This document shows positions 51,738 to 59,681 of a stretch of DNA of 64,000 nucleotides, in pieces. How positions within the stretch are numbered: position 1 is the stretch's first letter; each line of letters begins with the position of its first letter. The notes under the pieces were generated by a model. The model made no database searches. It was not told the DNA's origin and saw only the letters and a list, made by a program, of their open reading frames with translations. The position numbers and the translations under genes are program-made. Origin of the DNA: Gordonia sp. KTR9 (GTDB taxonomy: Bacteria > Actinomycetota > Actinomycetes > Mycobacteriales > Mycobacteriaceae); assembly GCF_000143885.2 (NCBI RefSeq), contig NC_018581.1, positions 4,960,001-5,024,000 on the forward strand. Direction: 5' to 3'.

Positions 51738-53348
51738 ATGACCCCGAAGAAGACGGAGACCGCCCGGCGACCGCCATCGATCCCCAGTCCGTTTGCGCCG
51801 GTCCAGATTCCGGACACGATTATCCCGGAGCTGCTCTTCGGAAACGGATTCGGTGATCGATCCGCTGCTGTCGCGCTGGTTGACGGAGCCACTGGCAGGT
51901 CGATCACGTATGCCGACCTGGAACAGTCCGTACGCCGACTCGCCGGCGCATTGCACAGCCGCGGAATACGGGCCCGGGACGTGGTCGCCATCTTCGCGCC
52001 CAACTCCCCCGAATGGGTGGTCGCGTTCCATGGCATTCTCCGGGCGAACGCGATCGTCACCAGTACGAATCCGCTGTACTCGGCCCCGGAGTTCACGCAT
52101 CAGCTCGTCGACTCCCGCGCCACAGCGATCTTCACGGTCGCCGCGTGTCTGGACAGGGCCGTCGACGCCGCCGAGGCAGCCGGCCTCGGTCGCGAAGCGG
52201 TCTTCGTGCTGGATCGCGCGGACGGTCACATCTCACTGAACGAGTTGATCGCCGCCGAGACCGCGCCACCGGAACTGACCAGCACACCGTCGGACCTGGC
52301 GGTTCTGCCCTACTCGTCCGGGACGACCGGGCTGCCCAAAGGTGTGATGCTGACGCACCGCAATGTCGTCGCCAATCTCGTTCAGACGGCGGCCATCACG
52401 CCGACACACAGCGAGTCGGTCATTCTCGCGGTCCTGCCGTTCTTTCACATCTACGGCATGACCGTGATCATGAACCAGGCATTGTTGCGGCGCGCCACCG
52501 TGGTCACGATGCCCCGATTCGACCTCGACGAGTTCCTCCGTGTCGTCGCCGAACACCGGGTCACGTGGGTGTACATCGCGCCGCCCATCGCGGTCGCCCT
52601 GGCCAAGCGAGAAGATCTCGCCGCGCATGACACCTCCAGCGTAGAAGGCGTGGTCTCTGGCGCTGCATCACTGGACGCGGCACTGGGTCGAGCGGTCGGT
52701 GAACGTCTCGGCTGCGCGGTCCTTCAGGGCTACGGAATGACCGAGCTGTCCCCGACCAGCCACATGATGGATCCGGCGCGACCCGAGGACGACCTCGGTG
52801 GCATCGGGTACGCGCTCCCGAACATCGATTGCAGGTTGGTCGACCCTGTGTCCGGTGCCGACGTCGGACCGGGTGAGCCGGGAGAGCTGTGGGTGCGCGG
52901 GCCCAACGTCATGGTCGGCTACCTGCGCAATCCCGAGGCCACCGCCGAAACCCTCGACGAAGACGGATTCCTGCACACCGGTGACATCGCCACCGTCGAG
53001 CCGAGCGGCCTGTTCCGGATCGTCGACAGAGTCAAAGAGCTGATCAAGTACAAGGGCTACCAGGTGCCCCCGGCCGAGCTCGAAGCTCTCCTGCTCTCCC
53101 ATCCAGCTGTGGCCGACGCAGCGGTGGTCGGAGTTCGCGACGGTGACGGCGAGGAGATCCCGAAGGCATTCGTGGTCCGACAGCCCGGGCATCCGCTTGC
53201 CGGGGAGGAGTTGATCGCGTTCGTCGCCGCACGCGTCGCCCCGCACAAGAAGGTCCGGATCGTCGAGTTCATTGACGAGATCCCCAAATCCGCCAGCGGA
53301 AAGATCCTCCGAAAGGACCTGCGCGCGAGGGAGACGTCCCGGACGTGA
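51738..53348 (+). CDS. 4-coumarate-CoA ligase-like acyl-CoA ligase
   Basis: 536 residues, ANL superfamily. P-loop YSSGTTGLPKGVM near 192-204, LPFFHIYGM near 236, QGYGMTELSP near 330-339, FLHTGD near 413-418, and catalytic Lys in SASGKILRKDLR near the C-terminus. The sequence is of the 4CL/fatty-acid type. AGAGGA lies before ATG 51738, 34 bases after the acyl-CoA dehydrogenase stop; the longer frame upstream is overlap. It would activate a substrate acid for the operon's beta-oxidation enzymes. Confidence 0.92.
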   Translation: MTPKKTETARRPPSIPSPFAPVQIPDTIIPELLFGNGFGDRSAAVALVDGATGRSITYADLEQSVRRLAGALHSRGIRARDVVAIFAPNSPEWVVAFHGILRANAIVTSTNPLYSAPEFTHQLVDSRATAIFTVAACLDRAVDAAEAAGLGREAVFVLDRADGHISLNELIAAETAPPELTSTPSDLAVLPYSSGTTGLPKGVMLTHRNVVANLVQTAAITPTHSESVILAVLPFFHIYGMTVIMNQALLRRATVVTMPRFDLDEFLRVVAEHRVTWVYIAPPIAVALAKREDLAAHDTSSVEGVVSGAASLDAALGRAVGERLGCAVLQGYGMTELSPTSHMMDPARPEDDLGGIGYALPNIDCRLVDPVSGADVGPGEPGELWVRGPNVMVGYLRNPEATAETLDEDGFLHTGDIATVEPSGLFRIVDRVKELIKYKGYQVPPAELEALLLSHPAVADAAVVGVRDGDGEEIPKAFVVRQPGHPLAGEELIAFVAARVAPHKKVRIVEFIDEIPKSASGKILRKDLRARETSRT

Positions 53349-53461
53349 CGCGACGCCCTCGTCCACTCGACGCTGGTGTTCGTCGACGGGAGTGACGGGC
53401 AACCGACGTCCGTCGGTGGTCCCTTGCACAACCCGCGACAGTCGGCTCTGGACTCGCGTCG

Positions 53462-53511
53462 CCCGACCGCACACAGTGAACCCGACCGCACACAGTGAAA
53501 CAGTCACTGTT
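53462..53511 (+). promoter_or_regulatory. Tandem 19-bp repeat and palindrome before the SMP-30 gene
   Basis: CCCGACCGCACACAGTGAA occurs twice without a gap (53462-53480 and 53481-53499). The second copy runs into the palindrome AACAGT-C-ACTGTT (53499-53511), nested in a wider CAGTG...CACTG repeat. The block ends 18 bases before the SMP-30 start. It looks like a regulator-binding array, possibly for the PucR-type protein encoded downstream. Confidence 0.55.
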
Positions 53512-53529
53512 CTCGATGAGGAGTACAAC

Positions 53530-54450
53530 ATGGAGTTCCGCGAAATCGTCTCTGGCTTGGGATTTTTGGAGGGGCCGACAGTACTGCCAGATGGCCGCCT
53601 CGTTGTCACCGACGTCGAGAACGGGATCCTGGTCCTGGTGGATACCGAGACCGGGACGACAGACACGTTGGCCGAGACCAGAGGCGGGCCGAACGGCGCC
53701 GCCCTGGGACCCGGCGGAGATCTGTACGTCGTCAACAACGGCGGCATCGCGTTCGCATCGCACAACGGGCTCAAGGGCGGAGACCCGAACGGCTCTCCGG
53801 TGAGCACGGCTCCGTCCGGGGTCCAGCGAGTGAGCCTCGACGGCCACGTCACGCAGCTGTACACCGAATGCGACGGTCGCCCGCTTCTCCGCCCCAACGA
53901 CATCGTCTTCGACGCACACGGTGGCTTCTATTTCACCGACACCGGACGCGCAGACGGCCGGTCTGCGGACCTCGGCGGTCTCTATTACGCGAAGGCGGAT
54001 GGTTCCGCGATAGTGGAGCTGGTTCACAACACGCGGCCACACGTTCCGCTGACCCAACCGAACGGCGTCGGACTATCGCCGGACGGAACGGTTGTCTACG
54101 TCTCGGAGACCGGACACGGCAGGCTTGCGGCCTGGGATGTGGTTGCGCCCGGCGAACTGTCCGTCGCCAAGCCTCGAGTATCCCATGGACCTTCCGGGGC
54201 GATGTTCGATTCGCTGGCCGTCGACGTCGAGGGCAACATCTGCGTGGCGACGCTCGAGCTGGGCGGGATCACTGTGCTCTCTCCCGAAGGCGCGATCCTC
54301 GAGTTCGTCGAGGTCCCGGTGTACGACTCGCACGTAACCAACATCTGTTTCGGTGGTGCAGATCTCGACGTCGCGTACATCACGTCCGGGGGCCGGGGCG
54401 CGATCTGGGAGCTCACGGGTTTTCGCACCGGACTCCGACTGAATCACTGA
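53530..54450 (+). CDS. SMP-30/gluconolactonase-family lactonase
   Basis: 306 residues, six-bladed beta-propeller of the SMP-30/gluconolactonase/LRE family. GFLEGPTVLPDGRLVVTDV near 10-28 (metal-ligand Glu), GPNGAALGPGGDLYVVNNGG near 53-72, RPNDIVFDAHGGFYFTDTG near 121-139, and QPNGVGLSPDGTVVYVSET near 178-196. These are calcium- or zinc-dependent lactone hydrolases. No signal peptide. GAGGAG precedes the ATG. It may open a lactone made by one of the two BVMOs, as a third hydrolase of the region. Confidence 0.88.
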   Translation: MEFREIVSGLGFLEGPTVLPDGRLVVTDVENGILVLVDTETGTTDTLAETRGGPNGAALGPGGDLYVVNNGGIAFASHNGLKGGDPNGSPVSTAPSGVQRVSLDGHVTQLYTECDGRPLLRPNDIVFDAHGGFYFTDTGRADGRSADLGGLYYAKADGSAIVELVHNTRPHVPLTQPNGVGLSPDGTVVYVSETGHGRLAAWDVVAPGELSVAKPRVSHGPSGAMFDSLAVDVEGNICVATLELGGITVLSPEGAILEFVEVPVYDSHVTNICFGGADLDVAYITSGGRGAIWELTGFRTGLRLNH

Positions 54451-54520
54451 GCTCACCAAGTCGGAGTCGGTACTCTTGCGAAGAAGATCGACGCGAGCTA
54501 CGGCCACTTCAGGAGGCATC

Positions 54521-55663
54521 GTGCGGGCATCCAGTCAAGCCCAACTGATCGCAGACCTCTTGTATTCGCAATTCGATACGCCGATCTTGATCACCGCCGG
54601 AATGGGCACGATCCTCGCGTTCTCACATCAACCACCGGAGGCATCGGACGCCCTGCGGCGCGGCGGTATTCTGCTGAACAATCCGTCTCGAGTACCGGAG
54701 TGGTTGCAGGAGTATCTCGATCCTGCTCTAGGGCTCGTACGGACGCCCGAGAACAAACAGATCGACGCCCTTCCCCGTACGATCATCTCCATCCCCTACA
54801 GGGGCCACCCGATCGGATACATCTTCGCACTCGACCCGGATCAGAGGATCCCGTCCGACTGGCACGTGGTGAACCAACGAACTTTGATCTCTGTCGGTTT
54901 GGAGATCGAACTGCAGAAGAGCCGGGCCAGCCAGTCGCAGCTCGCGGTTCGCTCGGCCCTCAGCCCAGACCCGGCCATCCGGAGTGTCGGGGTCGACAGT
55001 CTTCGGTTCATGCGCGCTTTCGAGAATGCCGGTCGAATTCGCGTGCTCGTGTCGGAGTTCGCGGACGACACCGCCGCCCATCTCACCCGGATCATGTGGG
55101 ACGGCCCACCGGGGGGAGACGGGGCCTGGGCCGCGATCGACGAGCGGCTTGTGATCGTCGTGAATGAAGACGAGCGATCATCGGATAAGGAGATCGATCG
55201 ACTGTCGACGATTCTCAAGCAGAGCAGCCCGCCGCCCGTCGTGTTCTTCGGAATCGGTGGCGAGGTCGACGGACTCGACTCGGCCAGACAGTCATACGAG
55301 GAGGGTCTCGCGGCGCTTCGGGTTGGAAAGTTGCTGAGCGAGCGGCCGACAACATCTCGCTGGGACGATCTCGGCTCGTGGCGCAGTCTCGCGACTCTCG
55401 GCCGGGACCGTGGGAAGCGAACTCTCGATCCGAGGGTTGGGCGTCTGGTCGCCGAGGAGCGCGCCGAGATGGTGGACGTCCTGCGCGAATACCTCAACCG
55501 CAACGGCGAGGTCGACCGTATCGCAGCCGATTTCCACATGCACCGCTCGACCGTCTACAGCCGGCTCAAGAAGATCGAGTCCAAGTACGGGCTGGATCTG
55601 AGCGATGCCGAAGACAGACTGACGATCACGATCGGGCTGCGTCTGGCGCAGCTCTACTTGTGA
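54521..55663 (+). CDS. PucR/CdaR-family transcriptional regulator
   Basis: 380 residues. N-terminal sensory segment (TPILITAGMGTILAFSH near residues 21-37), a GGDEF-like CdaR middle domain, and the C-terminal PucR helix-turn-helix (LREYLNRNGEVDRIAADF then MHRSTVYSRLKKIES, near 325-360). Such regulators activate catabolic operons in response to substrate. GTG 54521 chosen because AGGAGG is five bases upstream. It lies between SMP-30 and MaoC genes on the same strand and could act on the repeat array at 53462. Confidence 0.88.
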   Translation: MRASSQAQLIADLLYSQFDTPILITAGMGTILAFSHQPPEASDALRRGGILLNNPSRVPEWLQEYLDPALGLVRTPENKQIDALPRTIISIPYRGHPIGYIFALDPDQRIPSDWHVVNQRTLISVGLEIELQKSRASQSQLAVRSALSPDPAIRSVGVDSLRFMRAFENAGRIRVLVSEFADDTAAHLTRIMWDGPPGGDGAWAAIDERLVIVVNEDERSSDKEIDRLSTILKQSSPPPVVFFGIGGEVDGLDSARQSYEEGLAALRVGKLLSERPTTSRWDDLGSWRSLATLGRDRGKRTLDPRVGRLVAEERAEMVDVLREYLNRNGEVDRIAADFHMHRSTVYSRLKKIESKYGLDLSDAEDRLTITIGLRLAQLYL

Positions 55664-55730
55664 TCTCGCTTGAACCGCGCCGGGCACCTCTGGTGTCCGG
55701 CGATCCATCCACCATCGAGTAGGAATGTCT

Positions 55731-56189
55731 ATGCCGCCGAATGCCGTTCGTCTCGCCGATCTGAAACAGCTGAACGGGTCAGAACTGGGACGCAGCGACT
55801 GGTTGACCATCGAGCAGGAACGAGTCGACAACTTCGCCGACGCCACCGAAGACCGCCAGTGGATTCACGTCGATCCCGAACGCGCTTCCCGGGAGAGTCC
55901 GTTCGGCGGGCCGATCGCTCACGGGTACCTCACCCTCTCACTCCTCAGCGCGATGATTGAGCAGATCCTCGTCGTCGACGGGGCGCGGATGGGCGTGAAC
56001 TACGGACTCAACAAGGTTCGATTTCCGTCTCCCGTACTTGTCGGAAGCCGCGTACGTGGCATCGCCCACGTCCTCGACGTCGACGAATCCGAGGCGTTCA
56101 CGCAGATGATCATCGGCATGACCGTGGAGTGCGAGGGGCTGACGAAGCCGGCATGCGTGGCGGAAGCCATCTTCCGTTTCTACAGTTGA
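55731..56189 (+). CDS. MaoC-like enoyl-CoA hydratase
   Basis: 152 residues, one hot-dog domain. Hydratase-2 motif in DATEDRQWIHVDPERA near 35-50 (catalytic Asp and His) followed by FGGPIAHGYLTLSLL near 56-70. These enzymes add water to trans-2-enoyl-CoA. It belongs to the short NodN/MaoC type. ATG 55731 preferred; an ATG at 55725 touches its own AGGA site. It completes a beta-oxidation set with the acyl-CoA dehydrogenase, SDR and thiolase of the preceding operon, and is the last gene of the accessory region. Confidence 0.9.
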   Translation: MPPNAVRLADLKQLNGSELGRSDWLTIEQERVDNFADATEDRQWIHVDPERASRESPFGGPIAHGYLTLSLLSAMIEQILVVDGARMGVNYGLNKVRFPSPVLVGSRVRGIAHVLDVDESEAFTQMIIGMTVECEGLTKPACVAEAIFRFYS

Positions 56190-56216
56190 CCCGCCTTCCC
56201 TGAGCCGGCGCGCGAC

Positions 56217-56894
56217 TCACTCCTCCTCGAGGCCGTGCTCGATGACGTAACGGGTCAACTCCACCCGGTTGCCGAGCTGGAGCTTGCGGAGAGTGGCCTG
56301 GACATGGTTCTCGACGGTCCGGTGACTCAGGTCGAGGCGCCGCGCGATCTGCTTGGCGCTCAGCCCTTTTGCCACCAGGCGCAACACCTCGGTCTCACGT
56401 TCGGTGAGTACGGGTGCAGCAGGCGCGGCGTCGGGTTGCCGGGACATGCGCCGGTACTCGCCCAGCACCAGGCCGGCGAGTCCCGGCGTGAAGACCGCCT
56501 GCCCGTCGGCGGTCGCCCGCACCGCCTCGACCAGCTCTTCGCGCGACGACGACTTCACGAGATAGCCACTGGCCCCGGCCTTCACCGCTTCCAACACGTC
56601 GTCGCGCTCGCCCGACGCCGACAGCACGAGGATGCGTGTTCGCGGGGAGACCTCGAGGACCGCGGCCGTCGCCTCGGTGCCGGTACCGTCGGGCAACTGC
56701 ATGTCCATCAGGACGACGTCCGGCGTGACGGCGGCCGCGCGCCGGCCCGCGCTGCCCACGCCGTCCGCGGTGGCGACCACGTCGAATCCCTCGTCGGCGA
56801 GATCACGGGCCACCGCCTCACGCCAGATCGGATGGTCGTCGACGACCATGATCCGCAGCGGCGCCCGTTCCTCGTCACTCCGGCCTGCACCCAT
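56217..56894 (-). CDS. NarL/LuxR-family response regulator (MacR-like)
   Basis: 225 residues. Receiver domain with acidic pocket VVDDHP near 17-22, phosphoacceptor Asp in VVLMDMQLPDG near 60-70 and conserved Lys in GYLVKSSS near 110. C-terminal LuxR helix-turn-helix LTERETEVLRLVAKGLSAKQIARRL split over 160-185 and HRTVENHV. It is the partner of the sensor kinase just upstream (22 bases away on the reverse strand). Confidence 0.93.
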   Translation of the reverse strand: MGAGRSDEERAPLRIMVVDDHPIWREAVARDLADEGFDVVATADGVGSAGRRAAAVTPDVVLMDMQLPDGTGTEATAAVLEVSPRTRILVLSASGERDDVLEAVKAGASGYLVKSSSREELVEAVRATADGQAVFTPGLAGLVLGEYRRMSRQPDAAPAAPVLTERETEVLRLVAKGLSAKQIARRLDLSHRTVENHVQATLRKLQLGNRVELTRYVIEHGLEEE

Positions 56895-56915
56895 ACCCGT
56901 TTCTCCCCTCGACTG

Positions 56916-58142
56916 TCAGCTGTCGTCCCGCGGGACGGTGAACTCCCACTCCGTGCCCGCACCCGGTTCGGTGTCGAGTTGCGCGGTCCCGCCGAGGGAT
57001 TCGATCCGCCCGACGATCGACTTCGACACCCCGACGCGCCCCTGCGTGACCGCCTCGGCCAGCCTGCCGTCGGGGATGCCGATCCCGTCGTCGCGCACAC
57101 TCACCACCACGTCCTGCCCCAGATCCTCCACCAGGATGTACGCGCGCGCACCGGGACCGGCGTGGTTCGCCACGTTGTCGAGCGCGTTGCCGACCGCCGC
57201 GCGGATCTCGGAACCGGTGTGCGCCGGGACCATCACCGCATCGGCGGGCGCACTGACCGAGACCCGATCGTCGGCGAAGGGGCGGAGGACCGCGGCGAGG
57301 TCGACGCTGCGTTGCGGATCGGGGGAGAGCGCATCGGGGGAAGCGGGTACCGGTTCGTCGGTGTCGGAGATCAGTCGGCGCAGAGTGCGCTCCTGCTCTG
57401 CGGCGAGGCTGGCGAGTTCGTCTGTCGGGCCGCCGATCTCGCGTCCGCGTCGAGCGATCAGCGCCAGGACCTGCAGCACGCCGTCGTGGACCTCCCGGGA
57501 GAGCCGCTCGCGTTCCTCGGCGGCCGCGGCGATACGCGCCGCGCGGGACAGTTGCTCCTGCACGCGCCTCGCGTTCGCGGCCGCGAGGCCGACCGCCATG
57601 CCGGTCGCCACGATCACGATGATCGTCGCGTTCCGGCCGAAGTCGAGGTTGAGTTCGCCTTTGACGAAAGTACTGGTGCCGCCGACGATGAGGCCCGCCA
57701 CGATCCCGCCGACCGGCCCGGTGAGGATCGCGACCGAGATGACCGCGTTGGTGGCCCACAGCGTGGTGGGCCAGGTCTGGTTGTTCCACGCCCACTCCGC
57801 GTCGGCGACAAACGACGTCGACAGCATCAGCGCGCACACGACGACCACCTCGACGCCGACCCAGACGAGGTTGCGTGCGAACCCGACGAAGTAGCCGATC
57901 CCGCTCACCAGGGTCCACGCCGAGAGCAGCCCGAACAGCACCCAGGCGACGCCGCCACGGTCGAGGTCGGGGTTCACGGCGATCTGGAAGCCGAGCGCGT
58001 AGAGGTATGACAGCAGCCGGAAGATCTGCGCACCTCGCCACAGCGGACCGACCGGGTCGTTGTCGACGACCCGGGCCAGACGGTCCGGGGCGGGCTCCCG
58101 ATCCGGCGGGTTGCCGACGACCGGCGGCCGCTGGCGCGTCAT
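56916..58142 (-). CDS. MacS-like sensor histidine kinase
   Basis: 408 residues. The N-terminal half has five to six membrane helices (DUF5931-like, residues ~35-190) with little extracytoplasmic sequence, then HisKA_3 with REVHDGVLQVLALIARRG near 218-235 and an HATPase domain (ALDNVANHAGPGA near 317-329, DDGIGIP near 346-352). Actinobacterial MacS/MacR type. Start overlaps the stop of the AI-2E permease gene by four bases, so permease, kinase and regulator form one reverse operon. The signal is unknown. Confidence 0.9.
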   Translation of the reverse strand: MTRQRPPVVGNPPDREPAPDRLARVVDNDPVGPLWRGAQIFRLLSYLYALGFQIAVNPDLDRGGVAWVLFGLLSAWTLVSGIGYFVGFARNLVWVGVEVVVVCALMLSTSFVADAEWAWNNQTWPTTLWATNAVISVAILTGPVGGIVAGLIVGGTSTFVKGELNLDFGRNATIIVIVATGMAVGLAAANARRVQEQLSRAARIAAAAEERERLSREVHDGVLQVLALIARRGREIGGPTDELASLAAEQERTLRRLISDTDEPVPASPDALSPDPQRSVDLAAVLRPFADDRVSVSAPADAVMVPAHTGSEIRAAVGNALDNVANHAGPGARAYILVEDLGQDVVVSVRDDGIGIPDGRLAEAVTQGRVGVSKSIVGRIESLGGTAQLDTEPGAGTEWEFTVPRDDS

Positions 58143-59455
58143 GTCGTGCCGCGCCCGTCCCGATCGCCCCTGGCCGGGTCCGAGATCTCCTGGCCCTGTC
58201 CCTCCGGTGCCACGTCCCCCGCGCGAGAGTCCGTGCCCGAAGCCTGTCGCGAGAGCGTCTCGGCCGCGGCGTCAGGATCGTCGGTGTCCCAGACCGGCGG
58301 GTCCGGCTCGGCGACGACCCCCGGGCGCCGGCCGTCGTCAGCGGCGTCGTGACCGTCGGCCACGCTCCCTTTCAGGCGCCGAACCGCGGTGTTGAAGAAT
58401 GCGATCAGGGGCACGGCGAGCAGACCGCCGATGATGCCGGCCGACACCAGGCCGGCAGCGATCCCGAGGACCACCGCGACCGGGTGCAGACGAACCGACC
58501 GGCCGAGCAGGAACGGCTGCAGCACATGGCTTTCGAGCTGCATGACGCCGACGACGATCGCGAGCGCGACGACCGCCGCGATCCAGCCCTGGGTCACCAG
58601 GGCGACGAGCACCGCCAGCGTGCCGGTGACCAGGGCGCCGACGATCGGGATGAACGCGCCCAGGAAGACCAGCGACGCCAGCGGAAGAGCCAGGGGCACT
58701 TGCAGGATGGCGAGACCGATGCCGATCCCACACGCGTCGACGAAGGCCACCGCGACGGTCGCCCGGACGTACCCGACGAGCGTGCCGAAACCGGCGATAC
58801 CCGCCTCCCACACCCGATTCCGGTTGGCTTGCGGGATCACGTTGACCGAGAACCGCCAGATCTGGCCCCCGCCGTAGAGAAAGAAGATCAGCAGGAAGAG
58901 AGTCAGCAGGGCGCCGGTGATGATCTCGGTGGCCGTGGTGGCCGTGGCCAGTGCGCCGCTGGTGACCCGGTCCTGGTTGTGCTGGATGAAGTCGAGGGTG
59001 TCGGTGCCGAAGTTGCGTACCTGGTCACGATCGAGCCCGAGGGGCCCGTTGATGAGCCACTCCCTGGTCTTCTCGACGGTCACCCGGACCTGTTCGGCGA
59101 GTTCGGGGACGCCGTCGATGAACTCGCGGACGACGAAGGTCATGACGGCCGAGAGCAGTCCGATCGCGACGACGAGGTTGACGATGACCGCCAGCGACCG
59201 CGGTAGTCCGCGCCGGTCGAGGGCGTCGACGCCGGGGACCAGCATCGCCGAGATCAGAATGGCGAGGGCGATCGGCACGAGGACTTCCTCGAACTCCCGG
59301 AACAACTGGGTGGCGACGTAGCCGGCGGCGACGAGGAGCAGCAGCCGCCACGCCCATTCCGCCGCAGCCCGCACCTGCGGGTGTACCTTGGCCCGATCGA
59401 TGGACGCGAGGTCGCGGGCATCGCGCGGCCGCTGGGCGCGTTCGGCTTCGGTCAC
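58139..59455 (-). CDS. AI-2E-family membrane permease, Rv0205-like
   Basis: 438 residues with seven to eight membrane helices. The PerM/AI-2E family pattern is visible: AILISAMLVPGVDALDRRGL near 67-86, then a periplasmic amphipathic segment, and SLVFLGAFIPIVGALVTGTL near 258-277. The C-terminal tail is acidic and disordered. In spite of the name, most members are not proven AI-2 exporters. In H37Rv the similar Rv0205 lies directly beside mmpL3; here 45 kb of catabolic genes separate them. Confidence 0.88.
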   Translation of the reverse strand: MTEAERAQRPRDARDLASIDRAKVHPQVRAAAEWAWRLLLLVAAGYVATQLFREFEEVLVPIALAILISAMLVPGVDALDRRGLPRSLAVIVNLVVAIGLLSAVMTFVVREFIDGVPELAEQVRVTVEKTREWLINGPLGLDRDQVRNFGTDTLDFIQHNQDRVTSGALATATTATEIITGALLTLFLLIFFLYGGGQIWRFSVNVIPQANRNRVWEAGIAGFGTLVGYVRATVAVAFVDACGIGIGLAILQVPLALPLASLVFLGAFIPIVGALVTGTLAVLVALVTQGWIAAVVALAIVVGVMQLESHVLQPFLLGRSVRLHPVAVVLGIAAGLVSAGIIGGLLAVPLIAFFNTAVRRLKGSVADGHDAADDGRRPGVVAEPDPPVWDTDDPDAAAETLSRQASGTDSRAGDVAPEGQGQEISDPARGDRDGRGTT

Positions 59456-59467
59456 GCAAGCAACACT

Positions 59468-59629
59468 AGTGGTGTGTCTCGGAAGTAGGTGGCCGGTTTT
59501 CGGCGGAGCGATCGGTGATCTGGCAAGGCGGAGGAGGGAGGGATAGCGGAGCTATCTCGACCGACGACAACGCAGCCAGGCGCCGATCGAACGCCGGAGA
59601 CCCGTCGCCTGGTTCTGAGACACACCACT
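59468..59629. mobile_element. MITE-like palindromic element (162 bp)
   Basis: AGTGGTGTGTCTC (59468-59480) and GAGACACACCACT (59617-59629) are perfect 13-base terminal inverted repeats; pairing extends to 17 bases with one mismatch. Inside lies another palindrome, GATAGC-GGA-GCTATC. It has no coding capacity and fills the gap between the AI-2E permease and Rv0204c-like genes. Size and structure suit a non-autonomous insertion element or a repeated intergenic palindrome. No clear target-site duplication is visible. Confidence 0.6.
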
Positions 59630-59681
59630 GGACAGTGCGGGTGGCCTACGGGGGTCGTCACCGACACCGGGCCCCTACCTT

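Noticed and set aside
50420..52096. 558-codon reverse frame opposite the acyl-CoA dehydrogenase
   Set aside because: Covers parts of two real + strand genes; no recognisable motif.
53462..53499. Possible CRISPR-like repeat
   Set aside because: Only two copies, no spacer between them and no cas genes; better read as a regulatory repeat.
11390..56189. Integrative element (prophage, ICE or genomic island with att sites)
   Set aside because: No integrase, relaxase, phage gene, tRNA or flanking direct repeat was seen, so only an accessory catabolic region is claimed.
56235..58010. 591-codon + strand frame opposite the two-component genes
   Set aside because: Antisense shadow; receiver, HTH and kinase motifs are all on the reverse strand.
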